Assembly (NCBI GenBank): GCA_947561395.2
Contig: OX387190.1
Span: 22,624,858 to 22,688,857 of the forward strand
Source: Buxus sempervirens
Lineage: Eukaryota > Streptophyta > Magnoliopsida > Buxales > Buxaceae
Reading direction: 5' to 3'
Length of the DNA: 64,000 bases
Of this stretch, positions 34,166 to 46,856 are shown one piece after another. Both the position numbers and the translations under genes were made by a program. The notes beneath the pieces are model-generated. The model searched no databases and was not told where the DNA came from. It worked only from the letters and a program-made list of their open reading frames with translations. Each line of letters opens with the position of its first letter. The first letter of the stretch is position 1.

Positions 34166-34876
34166 AAGTTAACAAATAGCTTAAAAAAGTAATTTTTCCG
34201 ACCCGGTTGGACTCAATCCGACCTATTTAAACTTGACTCGACCCATTGGGCTTTTTGGACTTTTCCAAGCTCATTTTGAGACTGTGGGCCTAAGTGGGCC
34301 CACCAAGACTTCGTGGGCCCTCCAATGGGGCCCACATTCAACCCAGCCCATCCAAGGCCCGTTTTAAATAAACTGGCCCAAGGCCATTTGATTAATGGCC
34401 CATGGGCCAAAACCAAGCCCATTGGGCCCCTAAAAGCCTGAACCAACTTAATCTGCATGTTTTAATAAATCTTTAAACCGAATAGCCAAAATCCAATAAG
34501 GGTTACCCAATAACCCAAATTGGGCCTTGGGCTTGACTTAAGCCCAACATGGATCCCAACGGGCCTTCCAACAGGGCTCGTAACCGACTCACTTCACTAA
34601 ATGTTGAAAAGATAAAATCAAATAAAAAAGGGGACCCACACCACCAGTGGTCCCCACTAGACCAAATAAGTGTGCATGCTGGTCTAGGAATTGGATAGGA
34701 ACTAAGTTGATTCGAACTAGGGAGACCGATGGGACCCGTCAAATTGACGGGGCAGGCTAGGGTGTCTTCGGACTCCCCTTTTGTGTCTGCCTACACCTCT
34801 CAAGCAGTGGCGACTCCAAATAGTCCCGAGGCGAGCATCACTTCGCATGCAGCTGAAATTGGGTGCGCACACCGGA

Positions 34877-37661
34877 GTTGGTGGCACTAGCACAGGTGGA
34901 ATCAGCAAATATTCCTTTATCTTGTCAAAGGCCCGTTGGCAATCATTATTCCAGACCGTTGGATTATTCTTTCTTAGAAGCTTAAAAATCGGTTCACAGG
35001 TGGCAGTGAGCTGTGCTATGAACCTACTGATGTATTGAATTCTTCCAAGAAAACCCTAATTTCCTTCTCTGTTTTGGGTGATGGCATTTCAATAATCACC
35101 TTTGCTTTAGCAGGATCAATCTCAATTCCTCTTTTCCTCACTATAAAACCCAACAATTTTCCTAATGTAGCCCCAAAGACAATTTGTTGGGTTAAGCCAT
35201 AAACTGTACTTCCTGAGTCGGTCAAACACCTTCTTGAAGTTGGTTAAATGGTCTTCTTCCCTACATGATTTGGCAATCATATCGTCCACATAGATCTCCA
35301 TTTCCATGTGGATCATATCATGGAATAGTGCTGTCATGGCTCGCTGATAGGTTGCCCCGGCATTCTTGAGCCCAAATGGTATGACAGTGTAGTGGAAGGT
35401 ACCCTAAGGTGTAATGAAAGCTGTTTTTTCTTGATCTTCCTTTGCCATCTTGATTTCATTATACCCCGAGAAACCTCCATGAATGAGAACAGGCTATGTG
35501 TAGCAGTATTATCAACTAGAATGTCGATATGTAGAAGTGGAAAATCATCCTTTGGGCTTGCCTTGTTTAGATCTCTGTAGTCCATGCACATCTTGACTTT
35601 CCCATCTTTCTTTGGTACCAACATTATATTTGCGAGCCACTCGGGGTACATGGAGACTACCAAAAGTCCCTCTTGGAATTGCTTGACCACTTCATCTTTG
35701 ACCTTCTGTGTCCAGTCTGGTTTCAATCTTCTCAACTTTTGCTTGACCGGCTTAACCCCTGGTAGAATTGGTAGCCTATGCAATACCATGTTAGTATCCA
35801 ATCCCGGTATATCCCGATACGACCATGCAAACACGTCTTCATAATCTGCCAAGAATTGTGAAATTTCTTCACGCTGCACATCAGACATGCATGCCCCACC
35901 CTTTACTATTTTTGGGTCATCTTTGGTCCCTAGATTTATTGATATGGTCTCCTCAATATTAGGTTGAACACCCTTTTCATGATGCTCCAATTGATATGCG
36001 ATTTCTTTAAGAGGGTCGTCTTCTTCGACTTCGGTCTCTTCTTCAATCCCCATTAGGTCAAAGTCGAGCTCGAGGTCGAAGTCATATTCAACTTGATTTA
36101 ATTCTGTTTGCTTATATGGTTTGGAACTTTTTGAAAAATTTAAATTTTCTAGAAAAAATAGAAAATCTTTTTGGTTTTTTTGAGAGCCTTCAGTAAAAGC
36201 TTTCCCTGAAGATGAAGGCTCATTAAGACCTTCAGAAAAAGGGCATTCCACTAATGAAGTTTTTTTTTGGGAATCCGCGTCTGTTTGCCAATCAAACGCT
36301 GCGTCTGTTTGCCAATCAAACGCCGCCTCAAAGGTAAGGGGAGTTTCCTCCCAATTATTCATAATAAATTCTTTTGGAGCAGGTGAAATGGTGCAAGCCT
36401 GCTCCTCAAGCTCAGAATCCAATGCTATCATCACCGGGTGAGTTGTACTGCCCTTTTCTTCCACGGGGCCCAATCCAGATATAACCTCATCTGGAATCCT
36501 CACTGCTGCCCAATCAATGAAAGGCAGCTCCTTCTTTTCTTTATTTCGTTCCCCTTCAGTCATGACGAAGAAAGCTCCAATGTCTTCAGTGAAATCCTGA
36601 TGCTTTTCTGGTTGTGGCTTAGGCCTGCCCATTGCCTTAAGTGCAGAAGGTGGGTTGTAGAGTTGCAGGATTGGGACATATGGCTTTTGAAAAGGATTGA
36701 TGTTATCGTATGGAGGCCTGGACTGATTTGTGAGAGGAGATAGTTGGATCATGCAAAAGGGTTTCGGAAAAGTTTCCTTTAAATAAGGGAATTTTATTTC
36801 TATGTTTCCTTCTTCTGTCTGCTTTTGCCTTCTCCATTTCCCTGTTTTCATTCCCAATCCTGCCTTAGGGACTAGTTTCTTCACCCTTATCGGCTCCAAC
36901 CTCCCTTGCAAATTAATTCCCAAACCTTTCCCTGGGTAGAAGTAATATTTTAACACTTTCTCCACCATCCTTTCAGCATTGATCAACTTACCCTTCTTAT
37001 CCTCATATCCTCCAGGTATGAAATTGACAGTTTCTAACTGGAAAGAGTGAAATGCCATTTTGTCTGCAGTCATTTCAATGTTAATGTAGGGTACGTCAGG
37101 AGACACCATGGGAGGAACCAAATTCTCGACCAGGACCGTTATCACCTTTTGCCATCGGATGTATTTTACTCTCTAGTGGAGGGTAGATAGTATGGCCCTA
37201 GCCGTATGAGTCCACGGCCTTCCTAGGAGTAGGTTGAAGGCCATCGGTATATCCATCACTTCGAATGTGATATTGAATATATATGGTCCAATAGTGACCG
37301 ACAGTTTAACCTTCCCTAGGGAGTGTGTTTTGGAACTATCAAAAGCTCTTATGATCCTCCCATTCTGCTTGATTTTATTCTGCTCCAAACCGAGTTTAAC
37401 AAATTTTATCAACGGGCAGACATTCAGAGCCAACCCGTTATCTATCAAAACCCGCGCCACCATGCAACCCTTACAAAGCACAGTTATGTGCAAAGGATCA
37501 ACATGGTGGTACCCAGCTGGGCTAATTTCGGTTTCAGAAAAGGATATGACATTATGAGACAAAATTTGCCCAACCATCTTGCTTAGTTGGTCTGGTTCAA
37601 TATTTTTAGGCACATGTGTGCCCTGAAGTACCCTTAACAGAGAATCTCTATGCTTTTCCAA
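34877..37661 (-). pseudogene. Protease and reverse transcriptase of the second element
   Basis: On the minus strand the protease is at 37661-37173 (VLIDNGLALNVCP, NLLLGRPW). TAG at 37175-37173 is a single-codon break and the same frame continues to about 35475 with an acidic spacer and the start of RT (MVLVPKKDGKVKMCMDYRDLN). A one-base shift within SFM-DGFSGYN then changes frame. RT continues in broken frames with YVDD near 35290 and QIVFGATLGKLLGF, DPAKAKVIIEMPSP up to the solo LTR. This copy cannot make an active enzyme. Confidence 0.85.
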
Positions 37662-37727
37662 ATTCAGCAGTAATCCCAGTATTGAAATCTGGGCCGGGAC
37701 CTTGTTTAACTGCTCAACAATGCTGAA

Positions 37728-39861
37728 TTAACTTTTTCTAATTATCTTGATGAGGTCAGCAGCCTCACCGTCAATTACCTGAGGGGTGCCTTCCCCTACC
37801 TTTGCCTTACCCTTTACTTTCCTCTCTTCTTCAACTTCTTTACTCTCCTTCTCAATTTCCTTTTGTTTCTCTCCTTCTCCCACACATTTCCCTGACCTCA
37901 TCATGAGGTTCACTTCTTTCTTGTTTTCTTCCTCAACTGTTGGAATTGTGGTTGTGAAGCCTTCACTGTGGTTCCAAGGTACAGCTGATTTAGAGTAAGA
38001 AAGCTTCGGGACATTTATCACAAGCGGGGGAAGTTTGGACTTAAAGGAAAAAGCATGAGTAGAAGGCACATTTACAACCAAGGGTGGCTTTGATGGAATA
38101 GGTGAAGAAACAGTGGGTGGATTGCAATTGATAACCAAGGGAGGTTTTGCAATATTTATCTGGGCCATGAAGGAGGAAACCCAGTTCAGAGAGGAGTTAA
38201 TATCCCTAGCAGCACGGTCATTCCTTTTTGAAATCATGTTTATTTCTTCCTCCCTACTTTCTTTAGTGAAATAAACCTTGACCGAAGTCCTTATAGGAGC
38301 AATTAACTGAGATGGGTCAAAGGTTATCTCCTCAGAGAAAGTGGCCACTATAACATTAGATGGGCTTGCCCCATGATGTTGGGGCAAAGGGTTTTGGCCA
38401 ATGTCAGTTTGAGGAGGAGCAGGAGCCCCCGTATTGAAAGGCAGGGTATTCTGGTCTAACAAATCTTGAATGGCGTGCTTCAATGGCCAACACTTGTCAG
38501 TAGGGTGCCCAGGTGTACCCATGTGGAAATCACAAATGGTAGAGGGGTCAAAATTTCTTCCTTTAGAGGCATTTGGATTCGGTTCTCTTAAGGTAACATA
38601 CCCTACTTGCAATAGAGTGGGTAGCAATTGGGACGGAGACATTGGGATAGGGATAAAAACCCAATTCCTCCTCGATGCCATCTAGGCATCCCTTTCCTCC
38701 CTAGTAAAAACTCTTTTTTGGTTTGATGGTGCTATTGGAATATTAACTCTTATAGGTGCTTGTTGGGTGGATTGGGCTGATGACATCGGAGTGTGAAGAG
38801 GGTTGGAAACATTGATCTGGATAGGATTCTTGGGAACAGATGATTGCTGTACCATGTTCACTTCACCTTCCTTTTTGTTCCCATTTTTCTTAACCCTGCT
38901 TCATTTCTTCATGTTGGGGTCCTGATGACTGACCATGGACGAATGATCCATTATCTTGCCGGATTTGATCCCATCTTCAATCTGGTCAACCACTTGTACT
39001 AGGGCAGCAAAGTTGGTGGTAGTTTGACCCACCAAGTGATTGTAAAATGGTTGCCCCAGTGTGCTAATGAATGTCGAAATCATTTCTGGCTCCAACATAG
39101 GTGGCCTGACCTGAGAAGTAGTCTTCCTCCATCTCTTGGCATACTGCCTCACTGACTCATCTCTACCTTTACTCATCCTCATTACGTCGTACCTATCCGG
39201 CACAATTTCTGAGTTAAACTTATACTGGGCCAGAAAAGCATCCGCCATGTCCTTCCAGCTCCTTATCCGTCCATGATCCATGGTGGTAAACCACCTCAAA
39301 GCAGCTATCGTTGAACTTCTCTGGAATAGCTAGATCAGAATTCCATCATCCCGACCAAATTGGCATAGGGCCCCACAATAGAGCTTCAGATGACTCATGG
39401 GGCAGCCAGTACCATTGTACTTGTCAAAGTCCGGGCACTTGAATTTGGCCGGTAAGCAGACATCGGGGTACATGCACAAGTCTTCGAAATTGGTGCCTCC
39501 GAAATTATTCACCTCCTTTACTTCCCTCAGTTCCTCCTAGATGCTCTCCAGCCTGTGCAAGAACTTTCTTTCCATTTCTTCCCTCACTCTTTCTTTTTCC
39601 TTCCCCTTCTCAGATTCAACACTGTCCTCCCTGATCAATATAGGTTCAGGAATTGGTTGGTGAAATTCAGGTTGAGGTTGTGGCTGAGGTGGAATGGGTA
39701 TTTGAAGTTCTGGTGGTGGTGCTTGGTGAGAAGTAGAGGCTTGGTTCTGGGCTTGGGCTGCCAACAAATTTTCTAGCATTTGGGCGATCCTTGCTACTTG
39801 CTCTTGTAGCTGAGCAAAGTCTTGGGCAGGATCATTGGTTTGATTCTCAACTGGATTCATT
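37728..39861 (-). pseudogene. gag: gag of the second element, single frame with several stops
   Basis: Starting at an ATG near 39861 (MNPVENQTNDPAQDF), the frame carries a Pro/Gln-rich segment, a retrotransposon Gag capsid-like segment (MRWFTTMDHGRIRSWKDMAD, RWRKTTSQVRPP) and a C/H cluster (CDFHMGTPGHPTDKC near 38530). The pieces lie in one frame, separated only by stops at 39537, 39330, 38901, 38682 and 37728, with no frameshift. The frame continues into the protease. Confidence 0.82.
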
Positions 39862-40060
39862 GTGCGGGCCCTTGATCTGGTCACAGGAGCAATGGTTGCA
39901 AGTATCTTGGTACCTACATTAAGAAAGAAAAAGAAAGGAATATATCAGCACCAGTTCATAGCTTATTCACACACCTATGAATGCATGCATGCATGTCAGG
40001 TGACCATGAGTTTGTATTTTATTATTTTATTATTTTTTATTTTTTTGAGTTAAAAGAATT

Positions 40061-40410
40061 GTTGGAATATTTTAGGGCTTCCAACATGTCCCACTGAATA
40101 TGAAATATCCAAAATAAAAGTTTTTAGATAAATCACAGGGTGTCTTAGAATTACTCAAGCTTCTAAAGGCTTATGAATTGGTTGGTACGAAAAAGACCAT
40201 CCAGAGAGGTGTTGGAATATTTTAGGGCTTCCAACACGTCCCGCAAGATATGAAATGCCCTAATAAAAGCTTTTAGACAAATCACAGAGTGTCTTGGAAT
40301 TACTCAAGCTTTCAAGGGCTTATGAATTGGTTGGTACGAAAAAGACAATCCAAATAATTTGTTGGAATATTCTAGGGCTTCCAGCATGTCCCACAAGATG
40401 TGAATTGGAA
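40061..40410 (-). repeat. 150-bp tandem repeats in the element leader
   Basis: Copies start at 40061, 40211 and 40361 (GTTGGAATATTYTAGGGCTT), exactly 150 bp apart, the third partial. Confidence 0.9.
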
Positions 40411-40870
40411 TCAAGGCTTCCAAAGCCTCCTGAAATTACACAGGCCTTCAGGGGCCTATGAAGGGTTCTAGAATCACGCAAGCTTCTAGAGGCTTATGAA
40501 GAAAAAGTTCTGAAATTTCAGGCTTTCAGAGATCCTATGATTTTCTAAATTAAGGCTTTAGAAGGCCTATGAGGTTAGGGAATTGCTCAAGCTTCCCTAA
40601 GGCTTATGAGAATTTGAAATTCAAAGGCTACTGATGGCCTATGAAATCTGAAGTTTTTGAAGGCCTTCAGTTGTCCTATGAATTGATTTTCTGAAATTCC
40701 AAGGCTTTCAAATGCCTATGAAGGGTAAAACAAAAAAAAATCTGAAATTCAAAGGCTTTCAGAGGCCTACGGGTTATTTGAAGAAAATTTGAAATTTAAA
40801 GGCTTTCAAAGGCCCATGAAAATTTTGAATTTCCTTTAAGGCTTTTGAGTTAAAAAGAAACTTTGTGTGT
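40410..40870 (-). repeat. Degenerate short repeats in the leader
   Basis: About a dozen loose copies of a motif like CAAGGCTTTCAGAGGCCTATGA with variable spacing. GGCTTT...AGGCC forms weak inverted pairs. Confidence 0.7.
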
Positions 40871-41209
40871 AAATTCTCTTCTCTTTTTCATTTTTCATTT
40901 TTTCTTTCTTTTCATTGTAGTATGTTTCACAACATAGAGAAACTGGTGAAGAATCATGTGATATACATTTTGTGATATAAGCTTGAAGTTTTGCCTGTGA
41001 TATGAGACACCCAGATAATTGGCATGGTGACCTAAAAACTAGTCATTTTATCAATATGTCTCACATCAATAGGAGACGTTGAAGACTTCAAATCCCCAAG
41101 GATTCCTTTGCAATGGGTCATTAATTAAGTTCCATTACACCTTCTCAGATGCTCAAATGGAAGGTGATAATGTTTCATAATTCCATTACTAGATATTGGT
41201 CTTGGAAAA

Positions 41210-41682
41210 TGTGACATCCCAATCCCACATTATAAACGAATGAGTGCTTGTAAGGTATAAGAGTTAAGAATAACACTCTAATTAGCGAGGTACCTTTTAA
41301 GGACAAAACTTTACAGGTTGAGGCCCAAAGCGAACAATACCTTGTTTGGTTGGGTCGTTACAAATTGTATCAAAGCCATGTTCGGGTCCAGTAATCCATG
41401 ACTGGTGTGGGTCCTAGCGTTGCCCGTAGGAGGTGGTTGGACCAACAAGGGTGGGCTCATGAGAAGCTGGCAGGCTTCTAAGTAGCTAGCCACTGCACGA
41501 GGACGTACAGCCCTAAAGGGGGAGAAATTTGTGATATCCTAATTCCACATCGGAAATGAATGAATGCCCATAAGGTTTAAGAATCAAGAATAACACTCTA
41601 ACTAGCGAGGTGCCTTTTGAGGAGAAAACTGTGTGGGCTGAGGACCAAAGTGGACAATACCTTGCTGGATTCGGTCGTTACT
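41210..41682 (+). mobile_element. TRIM (terminal-repeat retrotransposon in miniature), complete
   Basis: Two 153-bp LTRs, 41210-41362 and 41530-41682, each start TGTGAYATCC and end GGTCGTTAC(A/T). They are flanked by GAAAA at 41205-41209 and 41683-41687. After the left LTR comes ATTGTATCAAAGCC, a mutated initiator-Met tRNA primer site. Before the right LTR is the purine tract AAAGGGGGAGAAATT. The 167-bp interior has no coding capacity. The two LTRs differ at roughly one base in eight, so the insertion is not recent. Confidence 0.92.
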
Positions 41683-41689
41683 GAAAATA

Positions 41690-42837
41690 ACTAAACATGA
41701 GTGTCAAATCAAACACTTTCTTTTGACAAACCACAAAATCAAACACAGATAAAACTATTACAAACCCTAATAGATTTCTCTGATGCAGAATGCTCAAATA
41801 GATTTTATGGCACAGGATTCCTTGGAGTTCACCGAAGTGAGAACTAGAGCAAATCCTTCACAATTGCGATTTTTGGCTGTGAAAGGAGGTGGAAATTGAG
41901 ATTGTTTATAGAAATCTCCTGATCTATTCCATCTCTCTCTCTCTATGAAAGTAATTTCTGATTCAAAGTCAAATTGCAGCTTCTTAAGTTTTCTCTAAAT
42001 CTCTCTCTCTTTCTCTCATATTATATGCAGCATCCCAAATCGATATTCATGTCGTCAATTTCTTCAAGGTTATCTCAGGTCCTCTTGCATACCTCGTCCA
42101 CAAAATGATTATGTCGATCAGGTCGTCAATGTTATGTCTAGAGTTTAATGCAAGGCATTTTAGGTTGTTTCTGTTTATTGTGCAGATTGGTCACTATGAC
42201 AAAACAATAAGAGCCACTTTGAAGCATGATGATAAGTTTCAGGAGGGCTCTGAAGGTGCTTTTCAATTGCAAATTAAAATTTTGTACTGGAAGTGACTTC
42301 TTATATCTTTCATCTTTCTTTTAGTAAATTCTTATTTATTTATTTTGAGCATAACATCTCTTTAACATTTGGGACACTACTTTGATTTGTTTGCGTCCAA
42401 TTTCTGTGCATTTTAATGTTCCTTTTTTTTTTTTTACTTTGAGTAGGCTTTGTCTGTCCAACCCTAGCAAGATTGATTTCTAAATCCAAATTCAAGGAAG
42501 CATTCACCACGATCCTTCAAAGAAGTGATGTCTCCACTGTATCCTTGTTCTGTTTGAGATTGGTTCTAAGGTTTTCTTCATATAATTTCTTTTAAAATTT
42601 AGATTAATTTCTTGATTTAATTGCTCTAATGAGTAGCTCTGTTTTGGAAGTTATGAATACAACGGGAGATACAACAAAATAATGATGGAATGAAAGCCTG
42701 AGGGAAAATTACACTCGCAAATCATGTTGCTTGGCTACGCTCTAAATGAGTGTATATATAATTTTCACCCAATTTTTCATAACCTTATGGAATGAAACTC
42801 TCTCCTATGACTTGATGTTTATTTTTGTCTTCTTGAT
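41690..42837. other. Intergenic region with CT-rich tracts
   Basis: CT-rich tracts at 41930-41946 and 42000-42018. A short stretch 42105-42296 is open but unlike any protein I know. The end may include the intron preceding the P450 relic. Confidence 0.4.
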
Positions 42838-43206
42838 CTTACAAGAATTGTTAACCCATGACCTGATCTCTGGCGGGACTGACATGACCTCAACCACAAT
42901 AGAGTGGATGATGAAGCAACCCAGAATACTCAAAAGAGCCCTACAAGAACTGGAGGAGGTGGTGGGGATGGAGAACATTGTGGAAGAATCTCATCTGTCC
43001 TAGATTGCATTATTTGGAGGCAATTGTAAAGGAGACTGCACCATGTGTTGCCGCTCTTAAATCCCACGTAGGCCAAGCGTCTCTTGCAGAGTGTGTCGCT
43101 ACACTGTTCCGAAGGGTATCCAGATCATGGAGTTCAGGTTTGGGACAGTCCCTTGGAGTTACGACCTGAAAGGCTCCTGCAAGAGGACATGCGAGATATG
43201 ATTATG
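42838..43206 (+). pseudogene. Cytochrome P450 (CYP706-like) exon fragment
   Basis: The fragment has the I-helix DLISGGTDMTSTTIEW, then QELEEVVG, VEESHLS and, after a one-base shift, RLHYLEAIVKET (K-helix). Another shift gives LHHVLPLLNP, a stop, and WDSPLELRPERLL (PERF-type motif). The ExxR motif is broken since the Arg after KET is lost in frame. The heme-binding Cys segment is absent. P450s of this clan are ER-bound monooxygenases; the subfamily call rests on LHxxLPLLxP and is tentative. Confidence 0.75.
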
Positions 43207-43348
43207 TCCTTGGAGATTCCATTACCTAGCAGAGAGAATGATGAGCTGTTGCATTTCTTGTAGAATGATGAGGTCTGTAGTGGCTTTGCTGTTGCATTTC
43301 TTGGACTGGAGATTACCAGAAGGGACACAGCTTGAAAACGCCCCAATT

Positions 43349-43566
43349 CCTCTCCACCGAACGGTCGTTCGAATGGTCTTTCGAACGACTAGCGTGCGAC
43401 ACGCATCCAGGTGTTCTCCTTTCTCCACAGGGAACGGCAATGACCGTTTTCCTCATGTCCGTTAGTTTTTCGTCCGTCTCCTCTCTCTCCGTTATTAAGA
43501 GGGTAGCGTCGTTCGAACGAGAATCCTCCATTTCTGAAAATTTCAAAACTCCCTCTTCGTCATTTC
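43349..43566 (+). repeat. Inverted partner of 52401-52607
   Basis: About 218 bp closely similar to the reverse complement of 52401-52607, starting CCTCTCCACCGAAYGGTCGT and ending CCCTCTTYGTCATTTC. It contains a local palindrome GGTCGTTCGAA...TTCGAACGAC. Confidence 0.85.
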
Positions 43567-43587
43567 ACAGGCGGGAAGATTGAACCC

Positions 43588-44121
43588 TTGAAAACACCAG
43601 CAAAATCTTATTCCTCTTTTTTTCAGAGAGACAAAGAGAAGCTCCTTTTTAGGGTTTCTTTTCCAGGTTTAATAGCTACTTGTCTCTCATACTGTGCCCA
43701 CTATCCACAAAACAAGTCTGAGAAGAAAAGCTTCATCCATTCGCCATGGTGGTTTCTAAGGTCAAATACGAGGATTGATGAGAACCCTAGTCTTGGATTT
43801 GATTATTCTTGGTTTTTTAATGGTTGTTCTTCGTCAAAATTGGGGCTTGGGAGTGTTGGAGGTGGAAGTGGGGGTGGGAGCAAGAAAGAGATGGATCCAG
43901 TAGCCGAAATGGTTTCATCGATTAAGCTATTTGGAGATGGGTTGGTGAAGATGGGGCAAATGAAGATAAAGATGGCAAGGGAGATAGAGAAGATGCAAAT
44001 GGAGATGGAATTGAAACGGACTGGGATGATTCTGGAGACGTAGCAATGAATTGTGGATGCTTTTGCAAGGGGGTTATGTGAAAAGAAGAAGTTCAAGAGG
44101 ATGCCTTCACCGGATTCCTAG
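43588..44121 (+). pseudogene. Trihelix transcription factor (ASIL/ENAP-like) C-terminal relic
   Basis: The conserved part is DPVAEMVSSIKLFGDGLVKM followed by a long amphipathic helix rich in Lys/Met/Glu, then after two stops (44041 TAG, 44047 TGA) IVDAFARGL and a basic tail, ending TAG 44119-44121. This matches the coiled-coil C-terminus of plant trihelix factors of the ASIL/ENAP type. The DNA-binding trihelix itself is absent. The N-terminal 80 residues of this frame are not recognised and may be leader sequence. Confidence 0.6.
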
Positions 44122-46665
44122 ATGGGGTAATGGAGTTGTGATTTTGGGGCTTTTTTATTTTTTTATTTTTTCCTTGGGTTCTGGACTTAATTCTCTGTAT
44201 TTTTCTGGACCTCGAATTTGGGTAGAAAGCTGATGGAGCTTCAATTTTATTCTCTCACTTATTTTTATCCCTTACCATACTTGGTAAGTTTTTGCTCTTC
44301 CTCTCTTTCTCTCCCTCTCTTAATTTGTTTCTGTAGAATTTTCCCTTTTCCGGTTACGACTCAGAAAAAATTTCAATCTTGATTGGTTTTTGTTTCTTGC
44401 TTGTGTATAGATGTAGCTTTATTTTAATTTTCTTGTGTGGAGCAATTACAGGGTTTTTTTTACTCGCTTGAAAGCATGATTTTAATCTCTTGTTTGGGTT
44501 TTTATGTTTACATGTTCGAGTTCTAACCTTTTCCACGCTTAACATAATGGGTGATGGAGGAGTAGCTAAATCAGGATTCCAAATAACCTTGTTATACTTG
44601 TGAGACATGGGAAAAAATCACCCGACGATGATCATCCCTCCGTCAGCACACGGGCTCAACGCAAGATTGGGAGAGTCCCCACCATTCAGAATTTTGAGGT
44701 GAGAATGAACACCAAAATCATCAAAAATAAGCAAAAAGGGCTAAAAGGCATATTCTAGGGTAAAAATAACCCTACTTGAAAATCAAATCCAGAGATGGGT
44801 AAGGGGATTAGATTATGAACGGGGGAAGGTGTTAGGCACCCCCATTCACCCACACAAGGTGGTTGCCAAGTGTTATTCATGCTAAAAGAAAATAGAAAGC
44901 TTGCTAAAAAATCATGAAAACCTTGAAAAAGGACAAATATATGATATCTTCACATGAAAATCCAAATGAATTCCAGATTTTCTTTTATGTTAATATCACT
45001 TCTGGAATATCACAAAAAGATGGAAATCACAGCAAAAGTTGCACAAAACCAAGTTGAGGCAAATCCGGGAAATTTGGTAAAAAGTAAGGCCATTTCTCCT
45101 AAAGTTAATCAAATCCAATTTTAAATTAAATCAAACCAAATCCATTTGAAAGATTAGGGTAAACAATAGTCTCATGCAAAATTTCAATTAATTCCGATTG
45201 AAATCCTAAGAGTTATGGCTCTTTTAAAGTTGCTGCCGGAGAAAATCAAAAGTAGCAAGTAGGCAACTTTGGAAAATCACCTAGAAACATCTACTGCATA
45301 GAAATCCGTGAAATTTGGTTTCAATGAAGTCTGTATGGCCATATTTCAAAAGAAACTAGCCTCATACAAAAATTCATTCGGATGTGCCTTGGGTGACTTC
45401 CCGAACAGGCCCCAAGGATCACAGATTGACCCAGAAAAGTGCTGTTGAGCAGTTCTGAGTAAATCTGCTCTCCACGACACAATTTAAATAAAACAATTAT
45501 GAAATCAATTGGATTTAAAAATAGACTCATAAAGGAGTGCTCAGAAACAAAAATCACTCGAATCGGATTTAAAACGAACACATGGCGCTCCGTCTAAGTG
45601 ACAAGTTCTGTATTTGAACCTGAACTGTCCAATCAACTTCGACAGAGAGGTATCAAAAATCCGCTTGATAGAAATTAATGAAATTTGGTGGACATAAACT
45701 AGAAAGCCTCACCTTTCCCATGGTTCTAGAATCACTCCAAAATTCATCCGGATGATGAAGTTATGAGTGTCCGAAGTCGGGTTACAGTTGCTGTCAAGTT
45801 AAGCCCTTTTTAGAGAAAAACAATGCAAAACTGTGACAAAGCGTGTGCAATTCGTGCAAGATGAATACAAAACCTTTTAAAAACATTCCAGAATTGATTG
45901 AGGCCATTTATTTGAGATTTATCACAATGAAAGTAATAAATCCCCAAATGTGAGCCTATCCCACCAAAATAATGCTATGTATGTGCAAGTGTGAAAAACC
46001 ATTCAAGATCAATATAACAACATAGCATGCATACATATTCATCAAAATAAGGTTCTAAAACAACCTAGGGTTCCGTTCCATTATCGTTTCCCTTTGTTCT
46101 CTCTCCCCGTTGAACACGGTTCTTCAAGATAATCACGGGGTACTTTGAATATGAAACGGTTTTCAATCATTCAAAAGGCTTTATGCTACATAGGTTCTAG
46201 CACTAGGGTCAATCTCCAGTCTCGTTTCTCCTAGATCCCGCCTTCACGTTTTACGGCTAGGGGGAGTCTCGAGATACTTTGAGCCGGGGAAGGATTTTCA
46301 CACACATAGAAGACCTTATTCTACAGAAAGGTAGAAGAAGAGATCTAGATCTAAGAAGGTAAATACAGAAATTAAAAAGAGGTTTGAGGCTTACCTGGGT
46401 TCTGGAAGCACTTCCGCAGCGGTTTCCCTCTTCTCTTGGAGCTCTTCTTGGCGAGAATTCAAGGCAAAAGTTAATGGCCATTTGCTTAAGGAGGAGCCTC
46501 CTATTTTTAGGCAAAGGCTAGGGTTGTTGGTAGACACAACTTAATGTCTAGAACCCACCAACCTTAACTCTAAGGCTGTTTCCGAGATTTCCCCTCATTT
46601 AATGAGGGATATGATGGTAAAAAGTGATTTCTCTCGGAAAACCCTAATTTTTGAGCAAAACTTAT

Positions 46666-46807
46666 GTATCCGGCATATCAGGCCGGATACAAAAGGGTCT
46701 TAATGTATCTGGCATATAATGCCGGATATACTAAGGATTGCTTGTATCCGGTATGTTCCACCGGATACAAAGGAAAATACTTGTATCCGGCCTGAGTTGC
46801 CGGATAC
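46666..46807. repeat. Four-unit 39-bp palindrome array in solo LTR
   Basis: 25-bp units start at 46666, 46705, 46744 and 46783, each exactly 39 bp apart, of the form GTATCCGG...CCGGATAC with different 7-9 nt centres. Confidence 0.9.
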
Positions 46808-46856
46808 AAGGAAAAAAGCCTTTTTTCCGAATTTTAACACAGGCAATACTTCTTTA

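Larger units (their letters stand above)
32433..34871 (+). mobile_element. Solo LTR (family B) inserted in pol, plus orientation
   Basis: It begins TGTTAGCACCTG and ends ...GGGTGCGCACA, 2439 bp. Flanks CTGGA (32428-32432) and CCGGA (34872-34876) are a target duplicate with one mismatch. A TATA box CTATAAATAGG is at 33203-33213 and a donor-like CAAG|GTAATA at about 33488. GTGGCGACTC is at 34807-34816. Palindrome arrays are at 33015-33190 and 34089-34165. It is the only one of these LTRs in plus orientation. Confidence 0.85.
18789..41200 (-). mobile_element. Second Ty3/gypsy Tat-type element with antisense genes, decayed (right end uncertain)
   Basis: Reading the minus strand from right to left: a repeat-rich leader (39885 to about 41200), gag, protease, RT, RNase H, integrase, then two genes in the opposite orientation, a polypurine tract and the 3' LTR at 20419-18789. 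Two unrelated solo LTRs interrupt pol. No 5' LTR matching 18789-20419 is found to the right, and the target duplicate expected for the left LTR (ATAGG) does not flank it, so the 5' end was lost or replaced. Antisense genes between pol and the 3' LTR are known from Tat-lineage elements. Confidence 0.8.

Noticed and set aside
34213-34742. Gly/Pro/Trp-rich open frames on the minus strand
   Set aside because: They arise from GGGCCC-rich sequence of the family B LTR and recur similarly in family C at 58855-59482.
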